DNA from: CBDDCX01 sp965226925
GTDB taxonomy: Bacteria; Gemmatimonadota; Gemmatimonadetes; Longimicrobiales; Gaopeijiaceae
Assembly: GCA_965226925.1 (NCBI GenBank)
Contig: CBDDEN010000009.1
Location: 62,001-126,000 of the forward strand
Direction: 5' to 3'
Length of the DNA stretch: 64,000 nucleotides
Positions 49,468-59,250 of this stretch are shown here, in pieces (the first letter of the stretch is position 1; the number at the start of each line of letters is the position of its first letter). The notes under the pieces were generated by a model. It searched no databases and had not been told where the DNA came from. It saw only the letters and a program-made list of their open reading frames with translations. The translations under genes and the position numbers were made by a program.

Positions 49468-50550
49468 GTGAGCATCTCGATCAACACGGGCGGAGGCGAC
49501 GCTCCCGGCCTCAACGCGGTGATCCGTGCAGCGGTCCTCTCGGCTCTCAACCTGGGCTGGGACGTGCTCGGTATCCGCCACGGGTATGAGGGCCTCTTCG
49601 AGGACGATGGCGTAGTGCCCCTCACGGCCGACTCGGTCCGCGGACTCACGCACCGCGGAGGCACGATTCTGGGTACCACGAACCGCGGAAACCCGTTCAG
49701 ATGGCCGACCAAACGATCGGATGGCTCCGTCGAGCTCGTCGACCGTTCCGATGAGAGCATCGAGCAGTTCCAGGGTCGCGCATTGGACGCCCTGATCGCC
49801 ATCGGCGGGGACGGCTCGTTGACCATCGCTTCGCAGTTGGCCGAGAAAGGGCTCTCGGTCGTGGGCGTCCCCAAGACGATCGACAACGACCTGGCCGCCA
49901 CCCAGGTGACGTTCGGCTTCCACACCGCGGTCGCGACGGCCACCGACGCCATCGGTCGGCTGCACTCCACCGCCGAGGCCCACAATCGTGTCATGGTCGT
50001 GGAGCTCATGGGTCGCAACGCGGGCTGGATCGCGCTCTTCGCCGGTGTGGCAGCGACGGCTGACGTGATCCTCATCCCCGAGATTCCCTACAGCCTCGAC
50101 GCCGTGTGTGCCAAGATCGAGGATCGCTACGACGGGGAAGACGGGTTCGCCATCGTCGTCGTAGCGGAAGGGGCCGCCGAGGCGGGCGGAACCCAGACAT
50201 TCAGGCAGGGGGCCCGGAGCGGGGCCTCGGCCCGCCTCGGCGGGATAGCCGAACTCCTCGCCGCTCAGATCGAGGAGCGGACCGGCCATGAGAGTCGGTC
50301 CCTCGTGCTCGGCCACCTCCAGCGGGGGGGAGAGCCGATCGCCTACGACCGCCTTCTGGCCCTTCGCTTCGGATCGGCCGCCGTCGAGCTGGTGAGAGAC
50401 GGGCACTTCGGGTGCATGGTGGCGCTCGACCCGCCGAACGTCCTGGCCGTCCCCCTGAGCGAGGCCATCAAGAACGCGAAACTCGTGCCCGTGGACGGCG
50501 ACGTGGTGAGGACCGCGAGGAACCTGGGCATGTCGTTCGGCGACGAGTAG
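49468..50550 (+). CDS. 6-phosphofructokinase
   Basis: A 360-residue phosphofructokinase that phosphorylates fructose 6-phosphate in glycolysis. Motifs: INTGGGDAPGLNAVIRA, IGGDGSLT, PKTIDND (catalytic Asp), ELMGRNAGWIAL and LGHLQRGG. At the two residues that usually indicate the phosphoryl donor it has Gly116 (ATP-type, E. coli 104) and Lys136 (PPi-type, E. coli 124), the mixed combination of some ATP-using group III enzymes. GTG 49468 is preceded by GGAGCC. It converges with the symporter gene and stands alone after a strong terminator. Confidence 0.9.
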   Translation: MSISINTGGGDAPGLNAVIRAAVLSALNLGWDVLGIRHGYEGLFEDDGVVPLTADSVRGLTHRGGTILGTTNRGNPFRWPTKRSDGSVELVDRSDESIEQFQGRALDALIAIGGDGSLTIASQLAEKGLSVVGVPKTIDNDLAATQVTFGFHTAVATATDAIGRLHSTAEAHNRVMVVELMGRNAGWIALFAGVAATADVILIPEIPYSLDAVCAKIEDRYDGEDGFAIVVVAEGAAEAGGTQTFRQGARSGASARLGGIAELLAAQIEERTGHESRSLVLGHLQRGGEPIAYDRLLALRFGSAAVELVRDGHFGCMVALDPPNVLAVPLSEAIKNAKLVPVDGDVVRTARNLGMSFGDE

Positions 50551-50562
50551 TTGGTCCCGAAC

Positions 50563-52248
50563 CTATCCGACGGCGGAGCGCGGCCCCCGGAGGCTCATGA
50601 GTGTCCCGATGGCGAGGACGGTGAGCGCCCCCACCACGTTGTAGTAGAGCCACGATATGTCCGTGGTGATCGACACGATGAACACCGCCAGCATGCCCCC
50701 GAGCAGTCCCCAGAAGGCGCCGTTGCCGTCGGCCCGCTTCACCATGAACGCCAGTAGGAAGACCCCCAGAAGCGATCCGTAGAAGAAGGAGCCCACCTGG
50801 TTCACCGCCTCGAGGAGCGATCCCAACTGCCCGGCGTAGAGGGCGACACCGCACGCGAACAGCCCCCAGAACAGGGTCGTGGCACGAGACACCGTGAGGT
50901 AGTGCTCCTCGGACTCCCCCACCCGAAAGTGCCGCCGATAGAAGTCGATCACCGTCGCGCTGGATAGGGCTGTGAGCTCCGAATCGAGGGACGACATCGC
51001 CGCGGCGAAGATCACCGCGATCATGAGTCCGAGGAGGCCGGCGGGGACGTACCGGATGAGGTAGGAAGGGAACACGTAATTCACGTCGTTGGACGAGGCA
51101 CCGCGGATCTCGGAGACGACGGCCTTCGCCTCTCTGCGTAGCCCCGCGAGCTGTCCGTCATACTCTCCGATGCGCTGTTGCAGCGCCGCCAGATGCTGCC
51201 CTTCGCGCCGGGCCTCGAGCAGCCCGAGCGTCGCCTGCCTTCGAAGCGAGTGGACGTCGCCGTGTTCCTCCTCCAACCGCCTGAACTGGTCGCCACTCCG
51301 GCTCTCCTGGACCATGGTCACCTCGGCCGCGTTGAACAGCAGAGGTGGACGTTCGAAGTGGTAGAAGACGAAGAGCAGGACGCCGATCGACAGAATGGCG
51401 AACTGCATCGGGACCTTCAGGAACGCGTTGAAGATGAGCGACAGCCTGCTGGACTTGAGGGACTCGGCCGTCAGGTACCGCTGCACCTGGCTCTGATCAC
51501 ATCCGAAGTACGCCAGCGCCAGGAAGAACCCTCCGATCATCCCGGACCAGATGGTGTAGGTGTTCGTCGGGTCCCAGGACCAATCGATGCTCGACCACAT
51601 GTCTTGGATTCCGCCGATGTAGACCACGTCGGCCACGCCGACCTCGGCGGGCAGAGTGCCAAACAGTATGACCAGCGCCGCGCCGATCCCCACGAACATC
51701 ATCAGCATCTGAATCACGTCGGTCCAGATGACCGCGGTGATGCCACCCACCATTGTGTAGGCGATCGTGACCGCGCCCATGATGAGAATCGTGATCTTCT
51801 CGTCCCAACCCATGATGACCGAGAGGACGATGGCCGGAGCGTAAAGAACGATGCCGGCCGCCAGCCCCCGCGAGACGAGAAAGAGGAAGCTCGTCAGGGA
51901 GCGGGTCTTGGAGTCGAATCGCTGCTCGAGGTACTCGTAGGCCGTGAAGACCTTGGCGCGGTAGAAGAACGGCACGAAAACCACGCACAGGAGCACCATG
52001 ACGAACGGCTGCGGCAGGTATACCTGGATGAACTCCATGCCGTCGTCGAAGGCCTGACCGGTGGTTCCGATGAACGTGATGGCGCTCGCCTGGGTCGCCA
52101 TGACGGAAAGGCCGACCGCCGCCCAGGGGAGGCTCCTGTTCGCGAGGAAGAACCCCTCGACGCCGACGTTCTTGCGGCTCTGATAGAGGGCAAAACCCAC
52201 GACGCCCCCGAAGTACACCGCGAATACCATCCAGTCGAGAGCGGTCAC
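50563..52248 (-). CDS. sodium:solute symporter (SSS family)
   Basis: A 561-residue membrane carrier with about 13 helices. VMATQASAITFIGTTGQAFD, YEYLEQRF and GGITAVIWTDVIQ are typical of SSS transporters. A soluble coiled-coil insert of about 95 residues (about 355-450, including LEEEHGDVHSLRRQATLGLL) splits the later helices, which is seen in some sialic acid and sugar subgroups. GTG 52246-52248 overlaps the stop of the 58-residue gene (GTGA), so both are probably produced together. Substrate unknown; the neighbouring PIG-L hydrolase suggests a sugar or amino sugar. Confidence 0.87.
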   Translation of the reverse strand: MTALDWMVFAVYFGGVVGFALYQSRKNVGVEGFFLANRSLPWAAVGLSVMATQASAITFIGTTGQAFDDGMEFIQVYLPQPFVMVLLCVVFVPFFYRAKVFTAYEYLEQRFDSKTRSLTSFLFLVSRGLAAGIVLYAPAIVLSVIMGWDEKITILIMGAVTIAYTMVGGITAVIWTDVIQMLMMFVGIGAALVILFGTLPAEVGVADVVYIGGIQDMWSSIDWSWDPTNTYTIWSGMIGGFFLALAYFGCDQSQVQRYLTAESLKSSRLSLIFNAFLKVPMQFAILSIGVLLFVFYHFERPPLLFNAAEVTMVQESRSGDQFRRLEEEHGDVHSLRRQATLGLLEARREGQHLAALQQRIGEYDGQLAGLRREAKAVVSEIRGASSNDVNYVFPSYLIRYVPAGLLGLMIAVIFAAAMSSLDSELTALSSATVIDFYRRHFRVGESEEHYLTVSRATTLFWGLFACGVALYAGQLGSLLEAVNQVGSFFYGSLLGVFLLAFMVKRADGNGAFWGLLGGMLAVFIVSITTDISWLYYNVVGALTVLAIGTLMSLRGPRSAVG

Positions 52249-52421
52249 GGGGCTCCGAAGTCGAGGGTGACCGTTAAGATGTGCAAAAGGACGATGAGGG
52301 CGGTGGAATAAATCAGGACGGCGCCGTACAACCACCCCCAACTGGGGAAGATCCCTAGCCTGCCACCCTCGTCGTAGTCATCCGGATCGGCGCTCGCCGG
52401 AACGCGTTCGTTCACGTCCAC
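52245..52421 (-). CDS. 58-residue single-helix membrane protein
   Basis: A very small gene between the PIG-L hydrolase and the symporter. GTG 52419-52421 follows the hydrolase stop by four bases. The protein has an acidic N-terminus (ADPDDYDEGG), then one hydrophobic helix (WLYGAVLIYSTALIVLLHIL) and a short tail. Coupling to the symporter on one side and closeness to the hydrolase on the other suggest an auxiliary subunit of the transporter. No family recognised. Confidence 0.65.
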   Translation of the reverse strand: MDVNERVPASADPDDYDEGGRLGIFPSWGWLYGAVLIYSTALIVLLHILTVTLDFGAP

Positions 52422-52425
52422 ATGG

Positions 52426-55143
52426 TCACCGCGATTCCTGGGTCTTTTTCCACTCGTCCGCATCAAGTGAGACGAGGTTGGCGAAAAGCCGGTAGGCCCC
52501 CGGCACGCCTGCGGGAAACTGCCGGAAGAAGGACAGAGCCACGTAAGCATAGATCCCCTCTCCCAGCTGCGCGACCAGAAGGGACCCGTGTGTGGGCTCC
52601 TCCCCCGGATCGCTGAGCTCGAGGAGGGGCGTAAAGCGCTCGTCCCACTCACTGAGAAAGTAGAGGCCGCGCTCCTGCACCCACCCATCGAAGTCCGACT
52701 CCGTGATGCGGTTCGGCGAATTGAACACCGGGGACCGTGGATCGAGCAGTCTGAACGGCGAGTTCTCGTCGGTCACCCGAGGCGCCGACCGATTCCCCAT
52801 GCTCACGGGGTAGGGAGCGAAGCCCCCCTGGGGATACTCGAACTTGTTGTACTGCACGATCACGGTTCCGCCGGCCCGGGCGAACTCGAGAACCTGGCCG
52901 TTCGCCGCGACCACGTCGGGGCGGGTTTCGTACACACGGATTCCGAGCACGAGCACGTCGTAGTCTGAGAAGTCTCCCTCACGGACGCGTTCGGCGGGCA
53001 CCTCCTCCGCATCGGCACCCATCTGGCGCAGCGCCACGAGTCCGTCGTCGCCCGAGCCCATCACGTATCCGATCTTGATGCCTTCGGCCACCGTGACCTG
53101 AAGCACCAACGCCCGCATCTCGGCTGGCTCCATATACAACGTGCGCTCGATGTGGGGGTAGTCGATGACGTCGACGCGCTCCGCGAAGCGAGTGCCGTCG
53201 CCGCGTTGCGCTTCGGCTCGGAACGTGTGGGTACCTGCCTCCACACCTGCTCCCGGCTGCACCGTGAACGTGAAGCCCCGGCTGGCTCCCTCGACGTTCA
53301 TCGCAAAGGGAATGGCTACGGGCGTCACCTCCCAGCCCTTTGGCGCGCGTAGCGTCACGCTCCCCGCCGCCCCCTCTCGCGACTCGTTCCGGAGAAGGAC
53401 CGTCACTTCCCTTCCCTCCCGTGAGCCCTGGGGCCACGCCATACCCCGCGGTTCGATCGCCACGGACAGCGCCTGCGTCGCGAGGACGGGCTTACGGTAC
53501 TCACCGCTGGCCTTGTCCACACCCACGTAGCGAGCCCGGCTCCCCCACACGAGGTGCACCGGCCCGTTGATTCCTGGAACGTGGAGATCGAACTCACCCG
53601 CGGCGCTGAGGAGCGCCCTCCAGTTCCGCGGAAGGCTCTCCGAGCCATTCCTGTCCGTCCACCGGTACATGTCCCCATCGCGGGGCGACTCGAGGTAGTA
53701 GAGGCGTGACGCAGGAAGCGCCTCGTCGAGGTGAACGCGGTACGTCCAGCTCGCCATCTGTCCGGGCTCCAACCCCTGGGCCGTCAGCGTCTGCCCGTCG
53801 CCCCCGGCGAATTCTGCCGATCCCCCCGCCCACTCACCCGGCCCCGCCGTGCGGATCACGGCCCCGTCGACCCGGAACGGCCCCCCATTCCAGACCCGCA
53901 CGTCCAGGTCGATATCCTGACCCGCCGTCACGAGGTCGTCACTCGCCCTGACGTCTACCACGATGGAGGCGGCCTTCAGCAAGGCCCAGCGAACCTGTGC
54001 GGCACGAACCGCCAGGGGCTCCGCGAGACGGGACCCGGCCGACCCCATGTCCTGCATCAGCCAGAACGTGGCCTCCAGATGGCGATACGCCACTGCCAGC
54101 GGAGCCGCCGCACGTTCGGGCCTCAGGGCGTTCAGGGACTCGACGGCGCTCTGCACGGCGGTGCGGTACGCCCTGAGATGTTCCCGCATCGGGGCGGCCG
54201 AGGCTTCGGGCAACCCCGTCGTCAGGCCTGCCAGCGTCGTATCGACCCCCGCAAAGATGCCGTGATCGCCTGCCGGCTCCCGCACGCGGCTCTCCACCAA
54301 CCGAAGCCCCGCGTCCCGTGGCCCCAGTGGCTGAGGCGCGCCCATGTCCTGCGACCGGTGCTGGCTCCGACTCTCCATTGAGAGCTGCAGATAGGACCGT
54401 CCGAGCAGCGGGTCGAAGGTCCCGGTCGGCACCGTGACCGGCGGCCGATCGGGGCTCCGCCGCACGGAGTGATAGAGCTTGTCGGCCTGCCACGGCTCAC
54501 CGGCACCTCCCGGCAGATCCGCGAACCGCAAAGGGTCGGCCGCTGCTTCGAAGGCCTCGCCGGCGAGAATCCCGGAGGCCTGGTGCTGTCCGTGTCCGTC
54601 GTTGGGAGTCCCCGCCCAGACCGAAACGATGACCTGGGGACGAAACGTGCGGATCACCCACACGACGTCCCTCAGCACCTGGTCCCTGGGCCAGTGGGCG
54701 AACGCCTCGTCGGCGCTCTTGGAGAATCCGTAGTCGTAGGCCCGCGTGAAGAACTGTCTCCCTCCGTCCAACCTGCGCGCCGCCTCGAGCTCTCCCGTAC
54801 GGATGATCCCCAATCCCTCACCCAACTCGGGGCCTATGAGGTTCTGGCCCCCGTCGCCACGGGTCAAGGAGAGGTACGCCGTCTCGACCCCCATCCCCCG
54901 CGCCAAGGTCGTAAGCAACCCCGTATCCTCGTCGTCCGGGTGCGCCCCGACCATGAGCACTCGCTTGACACCGTCCAACTTGCGAAGCGTCAACGCGGCC
55001 TCCACGACCCCACTGCCCTCCGGACCTATCTGTCCGGCAACGGGCGCCGCTCCCAGTAGAAACGCCGCCAGCGTGGCGGTCAGGATCGATGTCGGTGCCG
55101 ACCGGTGCCGGCCCCGAGAAGCCCCTCTGATTCGTGTCGTCAT
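52426..55143 (-). CDS. large secreted PIG-L/LmbE family deacetylase-like protein
   Basis: A 905-residue exported protein. A signal peptide (to about residue 38) precedes a PIG-L domain (about 55-260) with zinc motif VGAHPDDEDTG and distal HGQHQASG; family members remove N-acetyl groups from N-acetylglucosamine-type substrates. The remaining 600 residues include NEW3-like Ig domains (LLRNESREGAAGSVTLRAPK) and a C-terminal domain with VLVLGIRVYETRPDV and GGTVIVQYNKFEYPQG that looks GATase/ThuA-like. It is first in a three-gene minus-strand run with the 58-residue protein and the symporter, so released sugars may be taken up by that carrier. Confidence 0.83.
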   Translation of the reverse strand: MTTRIRGASRGRHRSAPTSILTATLAAFLLGAAPVAGQIGPEGSGVVEAALTLRKLDGVKRVLMVGAHPDDEDTGLLTTLARGMGVETAYLSLTRGDGGQNLIGPELGEGLGIIRTGELEAARRLDGGRQFFTRAYDYGFSKSADEAFAHWPRDQVLRDVVWVIRTFRPQVIVSVWAGTPNDGHGQHQASGILAGEAFEAAADPLRFADLPGGAGEPWQADKLYHSVRRSPDRPPVTVPTGTFDPLLGRSYLQLSMESRSQHRSQDMGAPQPLGPRDAGLRLVESRVREPAGDHGIFAGVDTTLAGLTTGLPEASAAPMREHLRAYRTAVQSAVESLNALRPERAAAPLAVAYRHLEATFWLMQDMGSAGSRLAEPLAVRAAQVRWALLKAASIVVDVRASDDLVTAGQDIDLDVRVWNGGPFRVDGAVIRTAGPGEWAGGSAEFAGGDGQTLTAQGLEPGQMASWTYRVHLDEALPASRLYYLESPRDGDMYRWTDRNGSESLPRNWRALLSAAGEFDLHVPGINGPVHLVWGSRARYVGVDKASGEYRKPVLATQALSVAIEPRGMAWPQGSREGREVTVLLRNESREGAAGSVTLRAPKGWEVTPVAIPFAMNVEGASRGFTFTVQPGAGVEAGTHTFRAEAQRGDGTRFAERVDVIDYPHIERTLYMEPAEMRALVLQVTVAEGIKIGYVMGSGDDGLVALRQMGADAEEVPAERVREGDFSDYDVLVLGIRVYETRPDVVAANGQVLEFARAGGTVIVQYNKFEYPQGGFAPYPVSMGNRSAPRVTDENSPFRLLDPRSPVFNSPNRITESDFDGWVQERGLYFLSEWDERFTPLLELSDPGEEPTHGSLLVAQLGEGIYAYVALSFFRQFPAGVPGAYRLFANLVSLDADEWKKTQESR

Positions 55144-55320
55144 GGCGACGAACCTACCTCCCCCCCCCGGATGTGCGAAAATCCGACCTCGTCACACGTA
55201 CTCTCGCCGAGCCAAGGAAGTGCCTCCACCGCCACCGCCGGTGGAGCGGCTTGTCCGAAGTTCGAAGGCGCGGATATGTTGGGCCGAACTCGAAAACACC
55301 TACCTGCCACGGAGTAATCG

Positions 55321-56736
55321 ATGAATCAGCCCCGCGACCAGTGGAGCTCGAACCTGGGCCTCATCCTGGCGGCCACCGGAAGCGCCATCGGTCTTGGCAA
55401 CCTCTGGAAATTCCCGTTCATCACCTGGCAGAACCGTGGCGGGGCCTTCGTGCTGGTCTATCTCATTTGCATCGCGGCCGTGGGACTGCCGATCATGATG
55501 GCCGAGCTCCTCATCGGCCGAAAGACGCAGAAGAGTGTGGTCGGCGCGCTGAAGGAGGCGGTCGGACCGGCCTGGGGGATCTTGGGCCTCTGGGGAGTGT
55601 TGTGCGGTTTCGTCCTGCTCAGCTACTACACGGTCATCGCCGGTTGGTCGCTCTTCTACTTCGCGAAGACTGCGTCGTGGACCGTCGGCGGGTTCCCCAC
55701 AGGGGCGAACATGGGCGACCTGTTCGGCGCACAGGCCGGGAACGGAGCGATGCAGCTCGGGCTCTCCGTGGCGTTCAGCATCGCGACGGTCTCGGTCGTG
55801 TATTTCGGCGTGCAAAAGGGGATCGAACGAATTGCCAAACTCTTCCTGCCGGTCCTCTTCGGGATTCTGTCGTTGTTGCTCATCTCCGCACTCGGCATGA
55901 GCGGGGCGGGTGAGGCCCTCGGCTTCATCTTCCGGCCCAACTTCAGTGAACTGGAGCCGAGTGGAGTCCTCGAGGCCTTGGGGCACGCGTTCTTCACGCT
56001 CTCGCTGGGTATGGGCGCGATGGTCACGTACGGATCGTACATCGGGCGGGACCAGTCGATCGTGAAGGCGTCTGCGGTGATCGTGGTGCTCGACACACTG
56101 ATCGCCCTGGTCGCGACCGTGATCATGTTCTCGGTGATCTTCAGTGTGCCGGGCATGGACGGCCAAGTCAGTGGCACGGGCACGGTCGGCATGCTCTTCA
56201 TCTCGCTCCCCGAGCTCTTCTTCACCGAAGTCCCATTCGGCACTGTGCTGGGTCCGCTCTTCTACGTGCTCGTGGCCCTGGCCGCGCTGACGTCGACCAT
56301 GTCTCTCCTCGAGGTCGTGGCGGCCTACGTCATCGACGAGCACGGAATCGGGCGTAAGAAGGCGACACTCATGTGCGGCGGTGCGGTCTTCGTGTTCACC
56401 ATCCTCGCCGCCGTCTCCTTCGGAGCGGTGCCGGCCATCACGAACCTCGAGCTCGGCGGAGCGCTGGGCGACCTGTTCTTCGGGGGCAAGGCGAGTTGGT
56501 TCGGCATGGCCGACCACTTCGTGTCGAACTGGATGCTGCCCACCGGCGGCCTGGGCATCACTCTCGCCGCCGGCTGGTTCATGACGCGAGAGACCACCGA
56601 GTCCCAGCTCATGGACGATACGACACCGGGATGGTTCAGCTACGGGGCGTGGCGGTTCTTCATCCGCTTCGTCGCGCCTGCCGCGGTGGCTGCGATCCTG
56701 GTCGCCGTGATCTTCTTCGGCATGGACTTCTCGTAA
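55321..56736 (+). CDS. neurotransmitter:sodium symporter (NSS/SNF family) transporter
   Basis: A 471-residue carrier with about 12 helices of the LeuT fold. The opening WSSNLGLILAATGSAIGLGN with LWKFPFITWQNRGGAFV holds the sodium-1 and substrate sites. Bacterial NSS proteins import amino acids with Na+. ATG 55321 begins the conserved N-terminal WxS motif. The 177-bp region before it is shared with the divergent PIG-L hydrolase. Substrate cannot be told from sequence. Confidence 0.9.
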   Translation: MNQPRDQWSSNLGLILAATGSAIGLGNLWKFPFITWQNRGGAFVLVYLICIAAVGLPIMMAELLIGRKTQKSVVGALKEAVGPAWGILGLWGVLCGFVLLSYYTVIAGWSLFYFAKTASWTVGGFPTGANMGDLFGAQAGNGAMQLGLSVAFSIATVSVVYFGVQKGIERIAKLFLPVLFGILSLLLISALGMSGAGEALGFIFRPNFSELEPSGVLEALGHAFFTLSLGMGAMVTYGSYIGRDQSIVKASAVIVVLDTLIALVATVIMFSVIFSVPGMDGQVSGTGTVGMLFISLPELFFTEVPFGTVLGPLFYVLVALAALTSTMSLLEVVAAYVIDEHGIGRKKATLMCGGAVFVFTILAAVSFGAVPAITNLELGGALGDLFFGGKASWFGMADHFVSNWMLPTGGLGITLAAGWFMTRETTESQLMDDTTPGWFSYGAWRFFIRFVAPAAVAAILVAVIFFGMDFS

Positions 56737-56923
56737 CGAAGGAACCAGCGGTTCCACCTCTGGAGCCACTGCAACCCCTCGGCATCCGTACGGGCCGTAT
56801 AGACCCCAGGGGGGCGTCATTCACGGGACCGCACCCCCCCGGGGCATCGTCTTTCCCTCGCCCGATACCTTGGCGATCTTTCGTCCTCGATGATGCTTCG
56901 AGCGCCCGAGCCCGTGACCGCAC

Positions 56924-59038
56924 GTGAACCACGACGCCCACATGATCTCTGACCTCCTCGACCGACCGACCCCAAAGCGCCCCGAGACGCTGCGTTTCGA
57001 GGGACGTGTCCTGTACCTGGTCGATGATTCGGCGCTCATGGAAGCGCAGTTGGCTCACGGCGAGGAGTTGGCGCTGACCCCGGACTTGAAGAGCAAGCTT
57101 CGCGACCAGATCAGCACCGATGAAATCACCCCGGCCTATATCTGCCTCTTCTATGATGAGACGCTGGGCGACTTTCCGTATCTGGGCCTGGCGGCCACCA
57201 ATCCTGAAACGGGAATCGTCGAGTCGCCGGTCGAACGGATCGCGGTGAAGCACGGTGGCTTCGTTTGCTCCGTTGCCGGAAAGCGTCGCGGAAAGGGCAG
57301 CAGTCGTGAAGCGAGTCCCTATGCAGAACTCAAGGCCGGCATTCGGATCGTAGTCGCCGAGAGTCACGAGCGCATCTACAACGAGAACTGCCAGAACCTC
57401 GGCGTACTCACGACGACCGACTTCGACGTCATCCGTCGTATCGAAAAGGGAGAGGATATCCCGCTGGCCATCTTCACCGAGGGCCAGGACGAGATCACTC
57501 GGCAGATCATCGAATACGGAGGCCTGTTCGAGTTCAACGTGGCCCGCCTGCAGGGAAAGGTCACGCTCCCGGCGCCCGCGTGTGAGGACGACGGTGCGAC
57601 CGCATCGACACCCATGACCTTGGCGGAGAAGATCTTCGCCAAGCATCGGGTCGTCGATGCCGCCAGAGGTGAGATCGGAGTACCGTGGATCGAGCCCGGA
57701 GAGGCGGGGTTCTTCCGCACCGACGTCCGTTTTTCCCACGAGTACGTCACACCCATGTCGGCCATCTTCTTCGAGGAGAAGGTCGGCAAGACGGCCGAGG
57801 TCGTCGATCCGTCCAGCGTCCTGTTCTTCCGGGATCATCTCACGTTCCTCTCCAAAGTGATGAGCCAGGAACGCATCGAGCAGGGCCTGCTGGACGTGGC
57901 CAACGAGCTCGAGGTCAAGCAGCGGGAGTTCGCGGTGCGGCAAGGAATCCGGCTCTACGGTGAGCAGATGGGCCGTGAGCTCGGCTCGGAGGCGATCTGC
58001 CACTCTAAGATCCTCGAGGAGTATGCGGAACCCGGAATGCTCATCATCGGATCCGATTCCCACACCCCGCACGCGGGGGCCATCGGATGTGTCGCCTTCG
58101 GCGTCGGGACCACGGCCATCTTCAACTCGTGGATCACGAAGGATGTGCGGGTCCAGGTACCCCGATCCTTCAAGGTCGTCATCTCGGGCGAGCCCAGGGT
58201 CAACGTCACGGCCAAGGACTACATGCTCGAGATCTTGAGGAACCCGTACATCCGTGACGGCCACGCCATCGGGCAGGTGATCGAATACGCCGGTCCCGCC
58301 GTTGAAGCCCTTTCGGTGGACGAGCGGGCGACCATGACGAACATGGCCGCCGAGGTCGGAGCGTTCACCGGCATCGTCGCCGCGGACGACAAGACCGTAG
58401 AGTTCCTCGTGAAAGACCGTGGAATGGACCGCGCGGCGGCCGGGGCACTGGTCCAGGGCATGCAGAGCGACCCGGACGCCTCGTACGTCAAGATCATCGA
58501 GGTCGACGCATCGACGATCGAACCCATGGCTGCCCTCCCCGGAGATCCCGGAAACGGAGTGCTCATCTCCGACTTGGCGGCCGACCCGATCCGGATCGAC
58601 ATCGCGTACGCCGGGTCGTGCACGGCCGGCAAGAAGGAAGACATGGATATGTACGCACGGGTCTTTCGAGAGGCGCAGGACGCGGGCGGATTGACCGTCC
58701 ATCCCGACGCGGAGTGCTTTATCCAGTGCGGCTCGATCGAGGTTCGCGAGTACTGCCGCGAAAAAGGCTACTTGGAGCTGTTCGAGCGGGTCGGCGCGTC
58801 TTTCATCGAGCCCGGTTGCGGCGCCTGCATCAACGCGGGACCGGGCGTGACACGCTCGCAGGCCGAGGTGTCCGTGTCTTCGCAGAACCGGAACTTCCCC
58901 GGCCGCTCGGGCCCGGGTCAGCTGTATCTGGTGTCACCCTACTCGGTCGCGGCGAGTGCCATCGCGGGTTACGTGACCCAGTGGGAGCCCGGCAAGGCCA
59001 TCGAGCCCATCGCGCCTCGTAAGCTGACCGTGGTCTGA
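56924..59038 (+). CDS. aconitase-family hydro-lyase with N-terminal swivel domain
   Basis: A 704-residue Fe-S hydro-lyase with unusual order. Residues 15-215 are a LeuD-type swivel domain (STDEITPAYI, GKGSSREASPYAEL, AESHERIYNENCQNLGVLT). The LeuC/aconitase catalytic domains follow: GSDSHTPHAGAIGC, AGSCTAGKKED with Cys566, and EPGCGACINAG with Cys632 and Cys635 as [4Fe-4S] ligands. In AcnA and IPMI the swivel is last or separate; AcnB has it early but behind a HEAT domain that is missing here. Aconitase is the simplest role, as no leu genes adjoin. GTG 56924 or ATG 56942 could be the start. Confidence 0.83.
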   Translation: MNHDAHMISDLLDRPTPKRPETLRFEGRVLYLVDDSALMEAQLAHGEELALTPDLKSKLRDQISTDEITPAYICLFYDETLGDFPYLGLAATNPETGIVESPVERIAVKHGGFVCSVAGKRRGKGSSREASPYAELKAGIRIVVAESHERIYNENCQNLGVLTTTDFDVIRRIEKGEDIPLAIFTEGQDEITRQIIEYGGLFEFNVARLQGKVTLPAPACEDDGATASTPMTLAEKIFAKHRVVDAARGEIGVPWIEPGEAGFFRTDVRFSHEYVTPMSAIFFEEKVGKTAEVVDPSSVLFFRDHLTFLSKVMSQERIEQGLLDVANELEVKQREFAVRQGIRLYGEQMGRELGSEAICHSKILEEYAEPGMLIIGSDSHTPHAGAIGCVAFGVGTTAIFNSWITKDVRVQVPRSFKVVISGEPRVNVTAKDYMLEILRNPYIRDGHAIGQVIEYAGPAVEALSVDERATMTNMAAEVGAFTGIVAADDKTVEFLVKDRGMDRAAAGALVQGMQSDPDASYVKIIEVDASTIEPMAALPGDPGNGVLISDLAADPIRIDIAYAGSCTAGKKEDMDMYARVFREAQDAGGLTVHPDAECFIQCGSIEVREYCREKGYLELFERVGASFIEPGCGACINAGPGVTRSQAEVSVSSQNRNFPGRSGPGQLYLVSPYSVAASAIAGYVTQWEPGKAIEPIAPRKLTVV

Positions 59039-59250
59039 GCGTGCGGCGCCCCGGATGCACCGTGCCCCCGACCGGCCGAGAGACCTCGGCGGGTGGGCGC
59101 TAGGTGTCGCAGTCCGAGCCTTTCGTACCGGACCCGGCGCTCTATCCCTTCGATTCCCGCTGGCCCTCATGGAACGCTTCAAGGCCGACTTCGGGAACGT
59201 CCGCACCTCACGGTCCTCCCGTCGGGTGAAGAACGAGCTTCAGCCGCTAG

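Noticed and set aside
51178..52311. A 377-codon plus-strand frame opposite the sodium:solute symporter
   Set aside because: The predicted protein is a His/Asp/Arg-rich low-complexity sequence, the mirror of membrane helices, and has no start signal or family match.
55300..56820. A 506-codon minus-strand frame opposite the NSS transporter
   Set aside because: Same reason: it is very rich in Glu, Arg and His with no domain, while the plus strand encodes a clear LeuT-fold transporter.
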